A stretch of DNA of 64,000 bases from Mycetocola tolaasinivorans (GCF_003667565.1 NZ_RCUX01000005.1:124001-188000), one strand, 5' to 3'. Shown: positions 15,690 through 25,334, counted from the first letter of the stretch. Notes: generated by a model not told the origin, from the letters alone. A program made the numbers and translations.

Positions 15690-17918
15690 CTAGCCGGCCA
15701 CCGCCTCGAGGGCGATGAGAGCCGTACGTCCCGGCCGCAGCGGCGGCGGCGTAATCCCGACCTCTTCGAGCATCCGGCCGGTGAGCACGGGAGCGTTTCC
15801 CTCCGCCCAAGCCGGAACCTCGGCCGGAGTCTCGGCACCCTCCGGCCGCACCGATCGCACCCGATAGCGAACGTCGGGGCGCAGGCCCGGGAAGCGCAGC
15901 GGATCGGTGGGTGCGCTCCCGGTGGGTGCGGGATACGCCACCAGGAACAGCGCGCGATCGCGATCCGAGGACACCTGCCCGGAGAGCTCGAGGGCATCTC
16001 GCCGATCCGCGGTGACCGCGGTGCCGTGGTGCAGGAGCGGGCGGTATTCGCGGTGCAGGGCGATCCAACCGGCCACGCGCTCGCGCTCGGGTTCAGCCAG
16101 CGCGGTCAGGTCGAGCTCCACGCCCATGTTGCCCCACAGGGCCACGGATCCGCGAGTATCGAGATCGCTGGTCCGGCCGGTGGTGTGCGCCGTCGCCGCT
16201 CCGATGTGGGTGCCCTGAATCTCGGGCGGCACCAGCAGCCCCGTCCAGCGCTGCACGCGCAGCCGTTCCAGCGGGTCATTATTGTCCGAGGGCCACACCC
16301 GATCACTCACCTCGAGCACACCCAGATCGATGCGTCCGCCTCCCGCCGCGCAGGATTCGATTCGCAGCCCGGGGAATTCCGCGATCAGCTCGGCCATGAG
16401 CGCGAGCGCCGCCCGTGACTGGTCACGCATGCCCGCGCGACCGCCGAGGTGGGGGTGACCGGCATCCAGCAGATAACGATTGTGATCCCACTTGAGGTAG
16501 TCGACACCGATCTCACGAATCAGGGCGTGGAGGCGCTCGCTGATCCAGGCATAGGCCTCCGGATGCGCGAGATCCAGGACGTGCTGATATCGCGATGCGG
16601 GCCCCACCCCGTGGCCGGCCTGCGCGATCCACTCCGGGTGAGTCCGCGCGAGGTCCGAATCGAGATTGATCATCTCCGGTTCGACCCACAGCCCAAAATC
16701 CATGCCGAGCGAGTGCACCAGATCGCTCAGCGGGCGCAGACCCTCGGGCCACTTGCGCGCATCGATGAACCAGTCACCGAGCGAGCTCTGGTCATCATCC
16801 CGGGCCCCAAACCAGCCATCATCCAGCACAAACATCTCGGCACCCGCGGCCGCCGCGGCCCGCGCAAGCGGATCAAACCGCTCGAGGCTGTGCTCAAAGT
16901 ACGCCGCCTCCCAGGTGTTCACCAGCACGGGGGCGCTCTCGCGTACCCGGGAGATGGAGCGAAGATGGGTGTGGAAGCGTGCCGCCAGGGCGTCGAGACC
17001 GACACCCCAGGACGCGTACGTCCACGGGGTTTCATGGGTGGCCAGTGGGGCGAGTACGAGCTCTCCGGGAGCCAGGATTTCCTCGGCAATCAGCCGGCGC
17101 TCGCCGGAGGAGCGACGCTCCGCGGTGAGCCGTTGGTTACCGCTCCACCCCAGGTGCACGCCGTAGGTGTGACCGGAACGGAAACCAAATCCCGGCTCTC
17201 CCGCCAGCATAAGCAGCGGGCCATCCAGCCCGGGCTTGCCGCCCCGAGACTCCCGGGAGGTGAGCCCCACCCCAAACTCTCGCCGCTGCGGGTGCCTCTC
17301 ATTTGCCCAGGTTCCGGTGAAATCCAGCAGCTCTTCGGCATGCGTGGGCACGGGTACGGCGAGCCTGAGGGCGCGGAGCTCATAGTCGGTGTCCCCGAGG
17401 TTGGTGAGTCGTGCCCGCAGCCGCAGAAGGCCGCCCGGTTCGAGTTCGATTTCGAGGGTGAGCGCGAGCCCGGACTCCGGATCGGCGAGATCGAGCGAGA
17501 GCCGCGGCCCGTCGATTCGGTCACCCACCGAGCGAAACTTGGGGGCCCATCCGGTCCCCGACGGGGCACCCAGTCGCAGACCCTCGATGCCCGGCAGCCC
17601 GAGCCAGCCATCGGCGAGCTGCGGCAGGATGGCCTCGGGGATGCGGGTGGTGATGACGCTGTCTCCGAGGAGCGGGGTGGCGGCACGCTCGAGGGCCTCC
17701 AGGTCGTCCGGGGCGAGCGCACCGAGGTCGGCACCCCAGTGCAGAACGCGCGGGGAAGAGTCGGCGTCGCTCGCCACAATCAGGGTGGTTTCGCCGGCGC
17801 GAAGCTGCACCAACAGTTTGTTCTGCCGGCGGCTTATCGTGGCGAATTTCTCGGTTTCGACACCGGCATTCTTTCCCGTTTGCGCCGCCGAAGTGGTGTC
17901 CGAGCCTGTGGTCATCAT
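15690..17918 (-). CDS. Alpha-galactosidase, GH36
   Basis: A 742-residue intracellular enzyme (no signal peptide) that removes terminal alpha-galactose from melibiose, raffinose and related sugars. The N-terminal beta-supersandwich domain precedes the TIM barrel. The nucleophile lies in DYLKWDHNR (about Asp478), ESCAAGGGRIDLG follows, and the acid/base aspartate is in VWPSDNNDP (about 545-548). MFVLDDGWFGARDDD and LWVEPEMINLDSDL are further GH36 hallmarks. It is divergent from a ROK repressor and sits beside a CUT1 transporter and two GH27 genes, so an alpha-galactoside locus is very likely. Confidence 0.95.
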   Translation of the reverse strand: MMTTGSDTTSAAQTGKNAGVETEKFATISRRQNKLLVQLRAGETTLIVASDADSSPRVLHWGADLGALAPDDLEALERAATPLLGDSVITTRIPEAILPQLADGWLGLPGIEGLRLGAPSGTGWAPKFRSVGDRIDGPRLSLDLADPESGLALTLEIELEPGGLLRLRARLTNLGDTDYELRALRLAVPVPTHAEELLDFTGTWANERHPQRREFGVGLTSRESRGGKPGLDGPLLMLAGEPGFGFRSGHTYGVHLGWSGNQRLTAERRSSGERRLIAEEILAPGELVLAPLATHETPWTYASWGVGLDALAARFHTHLRSISRVRESAPVLVNTWEAAYFEHSLERFDPLARAAAAAGAEMFVLDDGWFGARDDDQSSLGDWFIDARKWPEGLRPLSDLVHSLGMDFGLWVEPEMINLDSDLARTHPEWIAQAGHGVGPASRYQHVLDLAHPEAYAWISERLHALIREIGVDYLKWDHNRYLLDAGHPHLGGRAGMRDQSRAALALMAELIAEFPGLRIESCAAGGGRIDLGVLEVSDRVWPSDNNDPLERLRVQRWTGLLVPPEIQGTHIGAATAHTTGRTSDLDTRGSVALWGNMGVELDLTALAEPERERVAGWIALHREYRPLLHHGTAVTADRRDALELSGQVSSDRDRALFLVAYPAPTGSAPTDPLRFPGLRPDVRYRVRSVRPEGAETPAEVPAWAEGNAPVLTGRMLEEVGITPPPLRPGRTALIALEAVAG

Positions 17919-17933
17919 TGACCCTTTCCCGTG

Positions 17934-18018
17934 GTAATCCGCGTTATTACGCGGTTTGTGAGCATTTTTCGAGGGTAAAAAAGTTTTTCTTGACCGAATC
18001 GTATCAACCGGTCATTAT
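17934..18018. promoter_or_regulatory. Divergent promoter and operator region, GH36 / ROK repressor
   Basis: Toward the ROK gene, TTGACC (17990-17995) and CATTAT (18013-18018) are spaced 17 bp like -35 and -10 boxes. Two inverted repeats are present: CCGCGT-TATT-ACGCGG (17939-17954), close to the GH36 start, and TGACCG-N12-CGGTCA (17991-18014), which overlaps the promoter. Either could be the ROK operator. An overlapping GTAAT...ATTAC (17934-17950) shares bases with the first. Confidence 0.55.
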
Positions 18019-18053
18019 TAGTTCTACCGCCGAACATACTAGGGAGATCGACG

Positions 18054-19274
18054 ATGATCAAGACCGTAAGTGGCTCACTCATGAGGAGCATGAACCGTGC
18101 CTCCGTGCTGAGCCTGATTCGGGATCGCGCTCCGATTTCCCAATCCGACATCGTGACGCTCACCGGACTCGGCAAGGCCACCGTGTCGAGCATCATCGCC
18201 GAACTGGTTGCCGATGCCTGGCTCCTGGACGTGGGTGCCGGTGCCGCCGCCGGTACCCGGGGCGGACGACGCACCACACTGCTCAAGCTGGACCCGCGCC
18301 GCGGCTTCGTGGTCGGCGTCAAGATCCTGGAGGGTGCCGTCGCGCTCGTGGTCACCGACCTGGAAGCTCAGGTGGTATTCCACGACACGACCCCCGTGCG
18401 TCGCGGCCGGAGCGGATACACCGCCGCGGCCGTCCTCGAAACCACCGTGGACCGTGTCAACGCCGCGATCGGCGCCGCCGGCATCGAGCGCTCCCGCGTG
18501 CTCGGCGTGGGCGTGGGCGTCACCGGGCTTGTGGACGGCCCGGAGGGCGTGGGCTACTTCTCCCGGCTGTTCCCCGACGAGCCCGAGTTCCCCCTGGGAA
18601 CCCGACTGAGTGAGGCCCTGAACCTGCCCGTCACCATCGAAAACGACGTTAATACCCTCGCCGTTGCCGAGCGCTGGTTCGGAGTCGGACGCGGGGTGGA
18701 CGACTTCGCGGTGGTGACCATCGGCCGCGGCATCGGCGCCGGCCTCATCGTGCACGGCACCCTGGTCAAGGGCATTCGCGGGGGTGCGGGGGAGCTTGGC
18801 CACATCAAGATTCAATCGGACGGCCCCCTGTGCGAGTGCGGTCGCCGCGGATGTCTGCAGGCGAACGCCGCCGATCCCGCGGTGGTGGCCGCGGTGACCG
18901 CCCGACTCGCGGCCGGAGAGCCCAGCTCGCTGGACGAGCACGGGCTGACCATCACCCGCATTATTGCCGCCGCAGATGAGGGCGATCTGCTCGCCCGAGA
19001 CGCCCTCGGCGCGTCGGGGGCGGCACTGGGCCGGGGTATCGCCCAGCTCATCAACATTCTTGCACCGGAGAAAATCATCGTCTCCGGTGAAGGTATCGGC
19101 GACGGCCCCTGGCGGGTGGAACCGATGCTCAAGGCAATCCGCGGAGAGGCCTTCGATCAGGTGGCCGACGCCGTGGATATCCAGGTTGAGCGCTTGGGCT
19201 TTGAAGCCTGGGCGCGCGGGGCCGCGTGCGTGGTCCTCGGTCAACTATTCGATTCCCCAGTCAACGAAGAGTAA
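18054..19274 (+). CDS. ROK family transcriptional repressor
   Basis: A 406-residue regulator. The N-terminal winged helix (NRASVLSLIRDRAPISQSDIVTLTGLGKATVSSIIAEL) is followed by a sugar-kinase-like ROK domain (VGVGVGVTGLVDGPEG, IENDVNTLAVAERWFGVGRG, VVTIGRGIGAGLIVHG). The zinc-type motif GELGHIKIQSDGPLCECGRRGC is intact, though the usual Glu after GCL is Gln. It is divergent from GH36 and 12 bp before the transporter lipoprotein gene, consistent with control of the whole alpha-galactoside locus. The ATG at 18054 follows AGGGAG; ATG 18081 is another possible start. Confidence 0.92.
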   Translation: MIKTVSGSLMRSMNRASVLSLIRDRAPISQSDIVTLTGLGKATVSSIIAELVADAWLLDVGAGAAAGTRGGRRTTLLKLDPRRGFVVGVKILEGAVALVVTDLEAQVVFHDTTPVRRGRSGYTAAAVLETTVDRVNAAIGAAGIERSRVLGVGVGVTGLVDGPEGVGYFSRLFPDEPEFPLGTRLSEALNLPVTIENDVNTLAVAERWFGVGRGVDDFAVVTIGRGIGAGLIVHGTLVKGIRGGAGELGHIKIQSDGPLCECGRRGCLQANAADPAVVAAVTARLAAGEPSSLDEHGLTITRIIAAADEGDLLARDALGASGAALGRGIAQLINILAPEKIIVSGEGIGDGPWRVEPMLKAIRGEAFDQVADAVDIQVERLGFEAWARGAACVVLGQLFDSPVNEE

Positions 19275-19286
19275 GGAATACAGCAC

Positions 19287-20567
19287 ATGTACAAGCACAC
19301 AGCAAAGACGCTGGGCGCTGCGGCACTCGCCTCGGCACTGGCCCTCACCGTGGGATGCTCCTCCGGGACCCCCGGTGCAAGCGGCGGCGACGATCAGATC
19401 GAAATCACCCAGTGGTACCACGAGTACGGTGCCCCGGGAGCGAAGGAGGCGGTGCAGAAGTTCGCCGCCGACTACACCAAGGAAAACCCGAAGGTGAAGG
19501 TCAAGGTGGTCTGGGTTCCGGGTGACTACCCGGCCAAGCTCAACTCGGCCCTGCTCTCCGGAACCGGCCCGGACGTCTTCGAATCCAGCCCGGTGGGCGA
19601 GCGCATTTTCGCCGGCCAGGTGGCCCCGCTGGACGACATCTATGGCGACGCCAAGTCCGACTTCCTGCCGAACAGTATCTCCTCGATGACCGTGGACGGG
19701 CACATCTACGCCGTTCCCATGACCGATGGCACCGGCATGCTCTACTACCGCAAGAGCGTCCTGAAGGACGCCGGGATCGAGCCACCGGCCACCATGGACG
19801 AACTCATCTCCGCGGCAAAGAAGCTCACCACCGGCGGGAAGAAGGGCCTCTTCATCGGCAACGATGGCTGCACCAGCGGCCAGCTGCCCAAGATTGCGAT
19901 CTGGTCCTCCGGCCAGGAGATCATCAAGGACGGCAGCGTCGTCTTCGACAATGATCGTGCGGCGAAGGCCTACGAGAAGATGGCCGAGCTCTGCAACTCC
20001 GACTCGCTGCTGCTCGGTGCCCCCGCCGACTGGTACGACTCCAGCTCATTCATCGACGGACTCGTCCCGATGCAGTGGGGCGGCCAGTGGACTCTCGATG
20101 AGGTGGAGGAAAACCTCGGCGACGACTTCGGCGTGGTGCCGTGGCCCGCGCTGGACGCACAGGGAACCCCCGCCACCTGGTACGGCGGTTGGCACCAGCA
20201 GGTGAGCTCGAAGAGCAAGAACATTCAGGCCGCGAAGGACTTTGTCCAGTGGCTGTGGATCAAGAACACCGATGCCCAGAAGAAGTGGGCCACGGACTTC
20301 GGCAGCACCGCCCCGGTCCGCGAGAGCATCGTGGCCGAGATCCCGGCGTTGACCAAGAGCCCGGGCAAGGACTTCATGGACGCCATCAAGAACTACGGAC
20401 ACCTCGAAAGCGGCGTGTACTGGTCCACCGCAACCGAAACGGCCCTCGGCGACGCCCTCAACAACGTCGTGAAAAACGGTGCGGATGCCCGCGCCGAAAT
20501 CTCGAAGGCCGCCGCGAAGGCCACCTCCGAGGTGGAACGAATCAAGGCCGATTCAAAACTCAAGTAG
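19287..20567 (+). CDS. Sugar ABC transporter solute-binding lipoprotein (CUT1)
   Basis: A 426-residue lipoprotein with lipobox LTVGC (Cys24) and a Gly/Ser-rich linker (SSGTPGASGG). The mature region matches family 1 extracellular binding proteins (ITQWYHEYGAPGAKEAVQKFAADYTKENPKVKV, GTGPDVFESSPVGERIF, MTDGTGMLYYRKSVLKDAGI). It should deliver alpha-galactosides such as raffinose or melibiose to the following two permeases. Located 12 bp after the ROK gene. No ATPase gene belongs to this cluster. Confidence 0.92.
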   Translation: MYKHTAKTLGAAALASALALTVGCSSGTPGASGGDDQIEITQWYHEYGAPGAKEAVQKFAADYTKENPKVKVKVVWVPGDYPAKLNSALLSGTGPDVFESSPVGERIFAGQVAPLDDIYGDAKSDFLPNSISSMTVDGHIYAVPMTDGTGMLYYRKSVLKDAGIEPPATMDELISAAKKLTTGGKKGLFIGNDGCTSGQLPKIAIWSSGQEIIKDGSVVFDNDRAAKAYEKMAELCNSDSLLLGAPADWYDSSSFIDGLVPMQWGGQWTLDEVEENLGDDFGVVPWPALDAQGTPATWYGGWHQQVSSKSKNIQAAKDFVQWLWIKNTDAQKKWATDFGSTAPVRESIVAEIPALTKSPGKDFMDAIKNYGHLESGVYWSTATETALGDALNNVVKNGADARAEISKAAAKATSEVERIKADSKLK

Positions 20568-20600
20568 GACCGGTTCCCCCGGCCGGAGAAGGACTCCCTC

Positions 20601-21581
20601 GTGACCCTCGCCCCCACTCCGTCGGCCCCCACCGGTGAGCGCGCCCGCCGCGCTCACCGGCCGGGGCCCGGCCGCCGCGGCATCAGCCGCCAGACCCTCG
20701 CCTTCTGGGGGTTTATCGCCCCCATGGCCATCGGACTCCTCGTTTTTGTGGTGGTCCCCATCGTGTGGGGCCTCATTCTCTCGGTGTCCAACGCCCAGAC
20801 CACCATCACCCCCGATCGATTCGTTGGCCTCGACAACTACGTGGCCGTACTCGGAGACCCCGCATTCCGTGGTTCCCTCGTCCTGGTAGTGGTCTTCGCC
20901 CTCGTGATCGTCCCCACCACCCTCGGGTTCTCGCTGCTGCTCGCACTGCTGGTCAACGCGGCCCCTTGGGGGAAGGGAATCTTCCGGACCATCTTCTTCA
21001 TTCCCACCGCCTGCTCCTACGTGGTGGCATCGGTCGTCTGGAAAATGAGCCTGTTCAACGGCCTGCCCACGGGCCTCGCAAACTCGGTCCTCGGGTTCTT
21101 CGGACTCGAACCGATCGCCTGGATCGGCACCACCACGCCACCCTGGTTCTGGATCGTGCTGGTCACCGTGCGTCTCTGGCTGCAGGCCGGCTTCTTCATG
21201 ATCATCTTCACCGCTGGTCTGCAGGAGATTCCGCGCGAGCTCTACGAGGCCGCCCAGCTGGATGGCATTCGCGGCCCGCTGCAGGAACTGCGCTACATCA
21301 CGCTGCCGCTGCTGCGAAACACCACGGTTTCCGTGATGCTGCTCTGCCTGATCGGAGCGTTCCAGGCCTTCGACGAGTTCTACAACATTCTTGGCAGCGC
21401 GGGCGGAGGCGGACAGGGCAATATGAGCGCGGCAATGACCCCGCTCGTGTACCTCTACAAGGCCGCGTTTGCCGATCAGAACTATGGGCTGGGAAGTGCC
21501 GGCGCCTTCGTGCTGACCGCGCTGATCCTGATCATCACCCTGATTCAGGGACGAGTGTTTGGACTGAACCGTGAAAAATAG
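20601..21581 (+). CDS. Sugar ABC transporter permease, MalF type
   Basis: A 326-residue membrane protein. A basic, Pro/Arg-rich cytoplasmic N-terminus (residues 1-33) is followed by about six transmembrane helices and the EAA loop IPRELYEAAQLDGIRGPLQELRYITLPLL. The start is GTG 20601, preceded by GGAGAAGGA. The stop lies 11 bases inside the next gene. It forms the sugar pore with the MalG-type partner. Confidence 0.93.
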   Translation: MTLAPTPSAPTGERARRAHRPGPGRRGISRQTLAFWGFIAPMAIGLLVFVVVPIVWGLILSVSNAQTTITPDRFVGLDNYVAVLGDPAFRGSLVLVVVFALVIVPTTLGFSLLLALLVNAAPWGKGIFRTIFFIPTACSYVVASVVWKMSLFNGLPTGLANSVLGFFGLEPIAWIGTTTPPWFWIVLVTVRLWLQAGFFMIIFTAGLQEIPRELYEAAQLDGIRGPLQELRYITLPLLRNTTVSVMLLCLIGAFQAFDEFYNILGSAGGGGQGNMSAAMTPLVYLYKAAFADQNYGLGSAGAFVLTALILIITLIQGRVFGLNREK

Positions 21582-22425
21582 CGATATGGTCGCGTTCCGG
21601 CGTCGCCGAGTCGCACGGCTGGTACTGCTCTATGCGGTGCTCATCGCCCTGGCCGCCGTCTTCCTCATTCCCTACTACATCATCATCCGCAACGCGTTCA
21701 GCACGCGGGCGGAAATCACCGCGGGCGGGTGGTCCTGGTTTCCCGCCGAGCCCACCCTCAAGAACATTGCGGCGCTGGTCGAGGGAGACTCCCCAATTCT
21801 GCGGGGCCTCTGGAACTCGTTTGTGGTGGCCACCGTGCAGCTGGTCGCCCAGCTCGCGATCGCGGCGCTTGCCGGGTATGGGCTGGCCCGCATCCCCTAT
21901 AAGCATCGCAACCTGATCTTTGTACTGTTCCTCGCCACGATGATGGTGCCGAGCGCGGTGACCTTCGTTCCGACCTTTGCCGTCATCGCCCAGTTTGGAT
22001 GGGTGAACACCCTCACCGGCATCATCGTGCCGGGCCTGTTCAACGTGTTTATGGTGTTCATTTTCCGACAGTTCTTCCTCGATTTCCCACAGGAGCTCGA
22101 GGAGGCCGGTCGGCTTGACGGTCTCGGCTACTGGGGCACCTTTGTCCGGATCGTCCTACCGAACTCCGGTGGCGTGATGGTGGCGCTCGGCGCGATCGGC
22201 TTCATCAACAGCTGGAACGCCTTCCTCTGGCCGCTCGTGGTCGGTCAGGACGAGAGCACCTGGACGGTGCAGGTCGCGATGTCCACCTATCTCAACTCCT
22301 ACAAGATCAACCTGCCGGGTCTCTTTGCCGCCTCGCTGCTGAGCGTGCTCCCGCTGATCCTCCTGTTTTTTGTCTTCCAACGCTATATCGTCCAGGGCGT
22401 CAAGTTCTCGGGCTCGAAAGGCTAA
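21571..22425 (+). CDS. Sugar ABC transporter permease, MalG type
   Basis: A 284-residue permease with about six helices and the EAA loop FPQELEEAGRLDGLGYWGTFVRIVLP. The C-terminus (FFVFQRYIVQGVKFSGSKG) is the standard MalG-type ending. GTG 21571 overlaps the upstream gene by 11 bases, indicating coupling. It is the second half of the CUT1 pore. Confidence 0.94.
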   Translation: MKNSDMVAFRRRRVARLVLLYAVLIALAAVFLIPYYIIIRNAFSTRAEITAGGWSWFPAEPTLKNIAALVEGDSPILRGLWNSFVVATVQLVAQLAIAALAGYGLARIPYKHRNLIFVLFLATMMVPSAVTFVPTFAVIAQFGWVNTLTGIIVPGLFNVFMVFIFRQFFLDFPQELEEAGRLDGLGYWGTFVRIVLPNSGGVMVALGAIGFINSWNAFLWPLVVGQDESTWTVQVAMSTYLNSYKINLPGLFAASLLSVLPLILLFFVFQRYIVQGVKFSGSKG

Positions 22426-22428
22426 CCC

Positions 22429-23589
22429 ATGTCCACCCTGTATGACCCCGAAAACCTGCTCGCCCCGGTTCCTCCGCTGGGTTGGAACTCCTACAACGCC
22501 TTTGGCGGAATGCACGGGCTGCCCGCGGATACCAACCCCCTGCTCCCGGGAGACGTGGCCCTCGAGGAGCGACTCATTCTGGAAACCGCCGATGCGCTGG
22601 TGTCCAGCGGCCTGCGTGACGCGGGCTATGTCTACCTCAACATTGATGATCGCTGGCAGGATCCGCGCACTCCGCGCGATGCAGAGGGTCGGCTGCGGCA
22701 CGACGAGCGCCGATTCCCGCGAGGAATGGCGTTTATCGGCGAGTATCTGCACGAGCGCGGGCTGAAGTTCGGCCTCTATACCGTGGGCAATACCATCGCC
22801 TGCGGGGGCGAGGAGGGCGATGGGCCCAATGGCTTTCCGCAGACCGGGAGCCTCGGCCATGAGTTTGCCGATGCGGCGTCCTTCGTGGAGTGGGGAGTCG
22901 ACTTCCTGAAGATTGACTGGTGCGGTGTGGATGAAGCCTGCAATCGCGGGAACGCACCTTTTGTATTTGAGAAGTGGAACCGGGCGATCGCCGAGGCCGG
23001 CGGCCAGATCGTGCTGTCCGCCAGTACCTGGGGCGAGGAGAACGAGGCCGCCTGGGCACCGAACCTCACCCACCTGTGGCGGACCACCGCGGACGTCCAC
23101 GCCACCTGGGAGTCGATCATCTCGATCGCCCGGGCTACCGCGGCCGAGAGCTGGGCGGCGGTCGCCGGCCCCGCGACCGGCTGGAACGATCCCGACATGA
23201 TGCACGTGGGGCACCCCGATCTCACGCTCTCGGAGTCGCGCACGCACCTCGTCCTGTGGTCGATGCTCTCGGCCCCGCTGCTGCACGGAAACGACGTGCG
23301 CACCATGAGCGCGGAGATTCGTGACCTGCTGCTGACCCCCGAGATTCGCCTGATCAACGCGGATCGGTCCGCACCCGCGCGATTCGAGACGCGAGCGGAC
23401 GAGTGGGAAATCTGGTCTCGCCCGCTCGCGAATGGCCGGGTTGTCCGCGCCGTGGTGAACCTCGCGAATGAGCCGCGCGAGCTCCCCATCGATCTGGTCT
23501 TCCCCGGCACCGACGTGTTCGCCCAGACCCACACAGACCCGGATACGCGCCGCGTATCCGCTCACGGGGTTCGGCTAACCCTCGGCTAG
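22429..23589 (+). CDS. Intracellular alpha-galactosidase, GH27
   Basis: A 386-residue GH27 enzyme without a signal peptide. Visible motifs are PPLGWNSYNAFGG, YLNIDDRWQDPR, LKIDWCGVD with the nucleophile at about Asp163, and TGWNDPDMMHVG with the acid/base aspartate (about 254-256). It follows the permease gene by three bases, so it is translationally coupled to uptake and would hydrolyse imported alpha-galactosides together with GH36. A beta-L-arabinopyranosidase activity, known in GH27, cannot be excluded. Confidence 0.93.
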   Translation: MSTLYDPENLLAPVPPLGWNSYNAFGGMHGLPADTNPLLPGDVALEERLILETADALVSSGLRDAGYVYLNIDDRWQDPRTPRDAEGRLRHDERRFPRGMAFIGEYLHERGLKFGLYTVGNTIACGGEEGDGPNGFPQTGSLGHEFADAASFVEWGVDFLKIDWCGVDEACNRGNAPFVFEKWNRAIAEAGGQIVLSASTWGEENEAAWAPNLTHLWRTTADVHATWESIISIARATAAESWAAVAGPATGWNDPDMMHVGHPDLTLSESRTHLVLWSMLSAPLLHGNDVRTMSAEIRDLLLTPEIRLINADRSAPARFETRADEWEIWSRPLANGRVVRAVVNLANEPRELPIDLVFPGTDVFAQTHTDPDTRRVSAHGVRLTLG

Positions 23590-23627
23590 CCGTCCCGTAT
23601 CCACTAATGAAACCGACTGGAGATGCA

Positions 23628-25319
23628 ATGAAGCAACGTCTAGCTCGTCTGCTGGGGGTGGGAGCGGCGGCGATCGCCCTCACCCTCGGCGGGACCCTGA
23701 TCCCCGCGGCCCCACCGGCCGAGGCGGCCACCCTATTTGACCCGGGCAACAACATGGCAAAGACGCCGCCGCTCGGCTGGAACTCGTACAACATTTTCGG
23801 GGGAACCTTCTTCCCGCAGTACAACGACTGCTCTCTGCCCAGCTGCATTCCGCTGAACGAGACGCGGGTCAAAGAGGTTGCGCAGGCAATGATCGACAAC
23901 GGCCTGCGCGACAAGGGTTACCGTTCGATCAACATCGATGACCGCTGGCAGGACCCCCGGGTACCGCGCGGCACGGATGGCAAGCTGCGCTGGGATGACC
24001 GCCGGTTCCCGAGCGGAATGCCGGCGCTCGCCACCTGGCTGCACGATCGCGGGTTCAAGATGGGACTCTACGTGCTGCCGAACGACCGCCCCTGTGGCGG
24101 CGAAGAGGGCCCCACGAACAAGCCCGGCTGGCCCTCGGGGCTGCCGGAAACCTCCAGCATGGGACACGAGTACGTTGATGCCCAGACCTTCGCGGACTGG
24201 GGCGCCGACTACCTGAAGTTTGACTGGTGCGGGGTGAACGAGACCCACACAAACGGTCAGGCCGGCACCGTGTTTAAGAAGTGGAACCAGGCCATCCAGG
24301 CCAGCGGGCGCAACATCATGGTTGCCGCCTCCACCTGGGGCTGGGAGAGCGAGCAGAACTGGGGCCCGCAGTACGCCCACACCTGGCGCATCGACGGCGA
24401 TGTGGGACCGAACTGGAACGACGTGCTGAAGACCCTGGACAAGGGATCGACCGCGACCCTGCGTTCGGCCTCCGGGCCCACCAAGGGGTGGAACGACTTC
24501 GACACGCTGCAGGTGGGAAACCCGGGTCTCACCCCGGCCGAAAACAGGACCCACTTCATGATGTGGGCCATGTCCAACTCCCCGCTCATGCTGGGTAACG
24601 ACGTGCGCTCGATGACGCCGGATATCGCGAGCCTTATCGGTAACACCGAGATCCTCTCGGTCAACCAGGACACCCTGGGGGAGCAGGCCTGGCTCGCCAA
24701 GAATACCGGCGGCCTGCAGGTGTGGGCGCGCTCGCTGCAGGACGGCAGCAAGGCCGTCGCGCTGGTGAACCGCACCGGAAGCACCGCAAACATCACCGCG
24801 AACTTCTCCGATATCTTCCTGGGAAGCACCTCGGGTGCCGTGCGCGACCTCTTCGCACAGGCCGATCGGGGTGTCTCCACCACCGGGTACACGGCCAGCG
24901 TGGCCTCCCACGACACCGTGATCCTCAGGGTGATTCCGGCGCGCAGCACCGAGGCTGAATCCGGTACGCTCGCGGGCGGCGCGGCCATTCAGAACTGTGC
25001 CACCTGCTCCGGCGGCAAAAACGTCGGTTATGTAGGGAACAACTCCGGTACCGCCACGGTCACGGTCAACGCCGCGAGTGCGGGCAACCATGCGCTCACG
25101 GTGTTCTTCAACAGCGGTGATGACCGTTCGGTGCAGGTATCGGTAAACGGTGCTGCCCCGATCACGCTCTCCGCGCTCAATAGCGGCGGGTGGTCCCAGG
25201 TGGGGCAGCGAAGCATCCCGGTCACCCTCAACTCGGGAAACAACACGATCCGATTCAGCAATGGTGCCGGGCAGTGGGCACCGGACCTGGATCGGGTGAC
25301 GATTCATCGCACCCCGTAG
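23628..25319 (+). CDS. Secreted GH27 alpha-galactosidase with C-terminal CBM35-like module
   Basis: A 563-residue protein. A Sec signal peptide (KQRLARLLGVGAAAIALTLG, predicted cleavage after AEA near residue 32) precedes a GH27 catalytic domain with PPLGWNSYNIFGG, INIDDRWQDPRVPRG, YLKFDWCGVN (nucleophile) and TKGWNDFDTLQVG (acid/base region). The last about 120 residues (STEAESGTLAGG, NVGYVGNNSGTATVTVNAA, WAPDLDRVTIH) form a jelly-roll carbohydrate-binding module resembling CBM35. ATG 23628 is chosen because GGAG lies 5 bp upstream; ATG 23607 has no comparable site. It likely releases galactose from plant galactomannan or oligosaccharides outside the cell. Confidence 0.92.
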   Translation: MKQRLARLLGVGAAAIALTLGGTLIPAAPPAEAATLFDPGNNMAKTPPLGWNSYNIFGGTFFPQYNDCSLPSCIPLNETRVKEVAQAMIDNGLRDKGYRSINIDDRWQDPRVPRGTDGKLRWDDRRFPSGMPALATWLHDRGFKMGLYVLPNDRPCGGEEGPTNKPGWPSGLPETSSMGHEYVDAQTFADWGADYLKFDWCGVNETHTNGQAGTVFKKWNQAIQASGRNIMVAASTWGWESEQNWGPQYAHTWRIDGDVGPNWNDVLKTLDKGSTATLRSASGPTKGWNDFDTLQVGNPGLTPAENRTHFMMWAMSNSPLMLGNDVRSMTPDIASLIGNTEILSVNQDTLGEQAWLAKNTGGLQVWARSLQDGSKAVALVNRTGSTANITANFSDIFLGSTSGAVRDLFAQADRGVSTTGYTASVASHDTVILRVIPARSTEAESGTLAGGAAIQNCATCSGGKNVGYVGNNSGTATVTVNAASAGNHALTVFFNSGDDRSVQVSVNGAAPITLSALNSGGWSQVGQRSIPVTLNSGNNTIRFSNGAGQWAPDLDRVTIHRTP

Positions 25320-25334
25320 TTTCGGGGAACGCGG

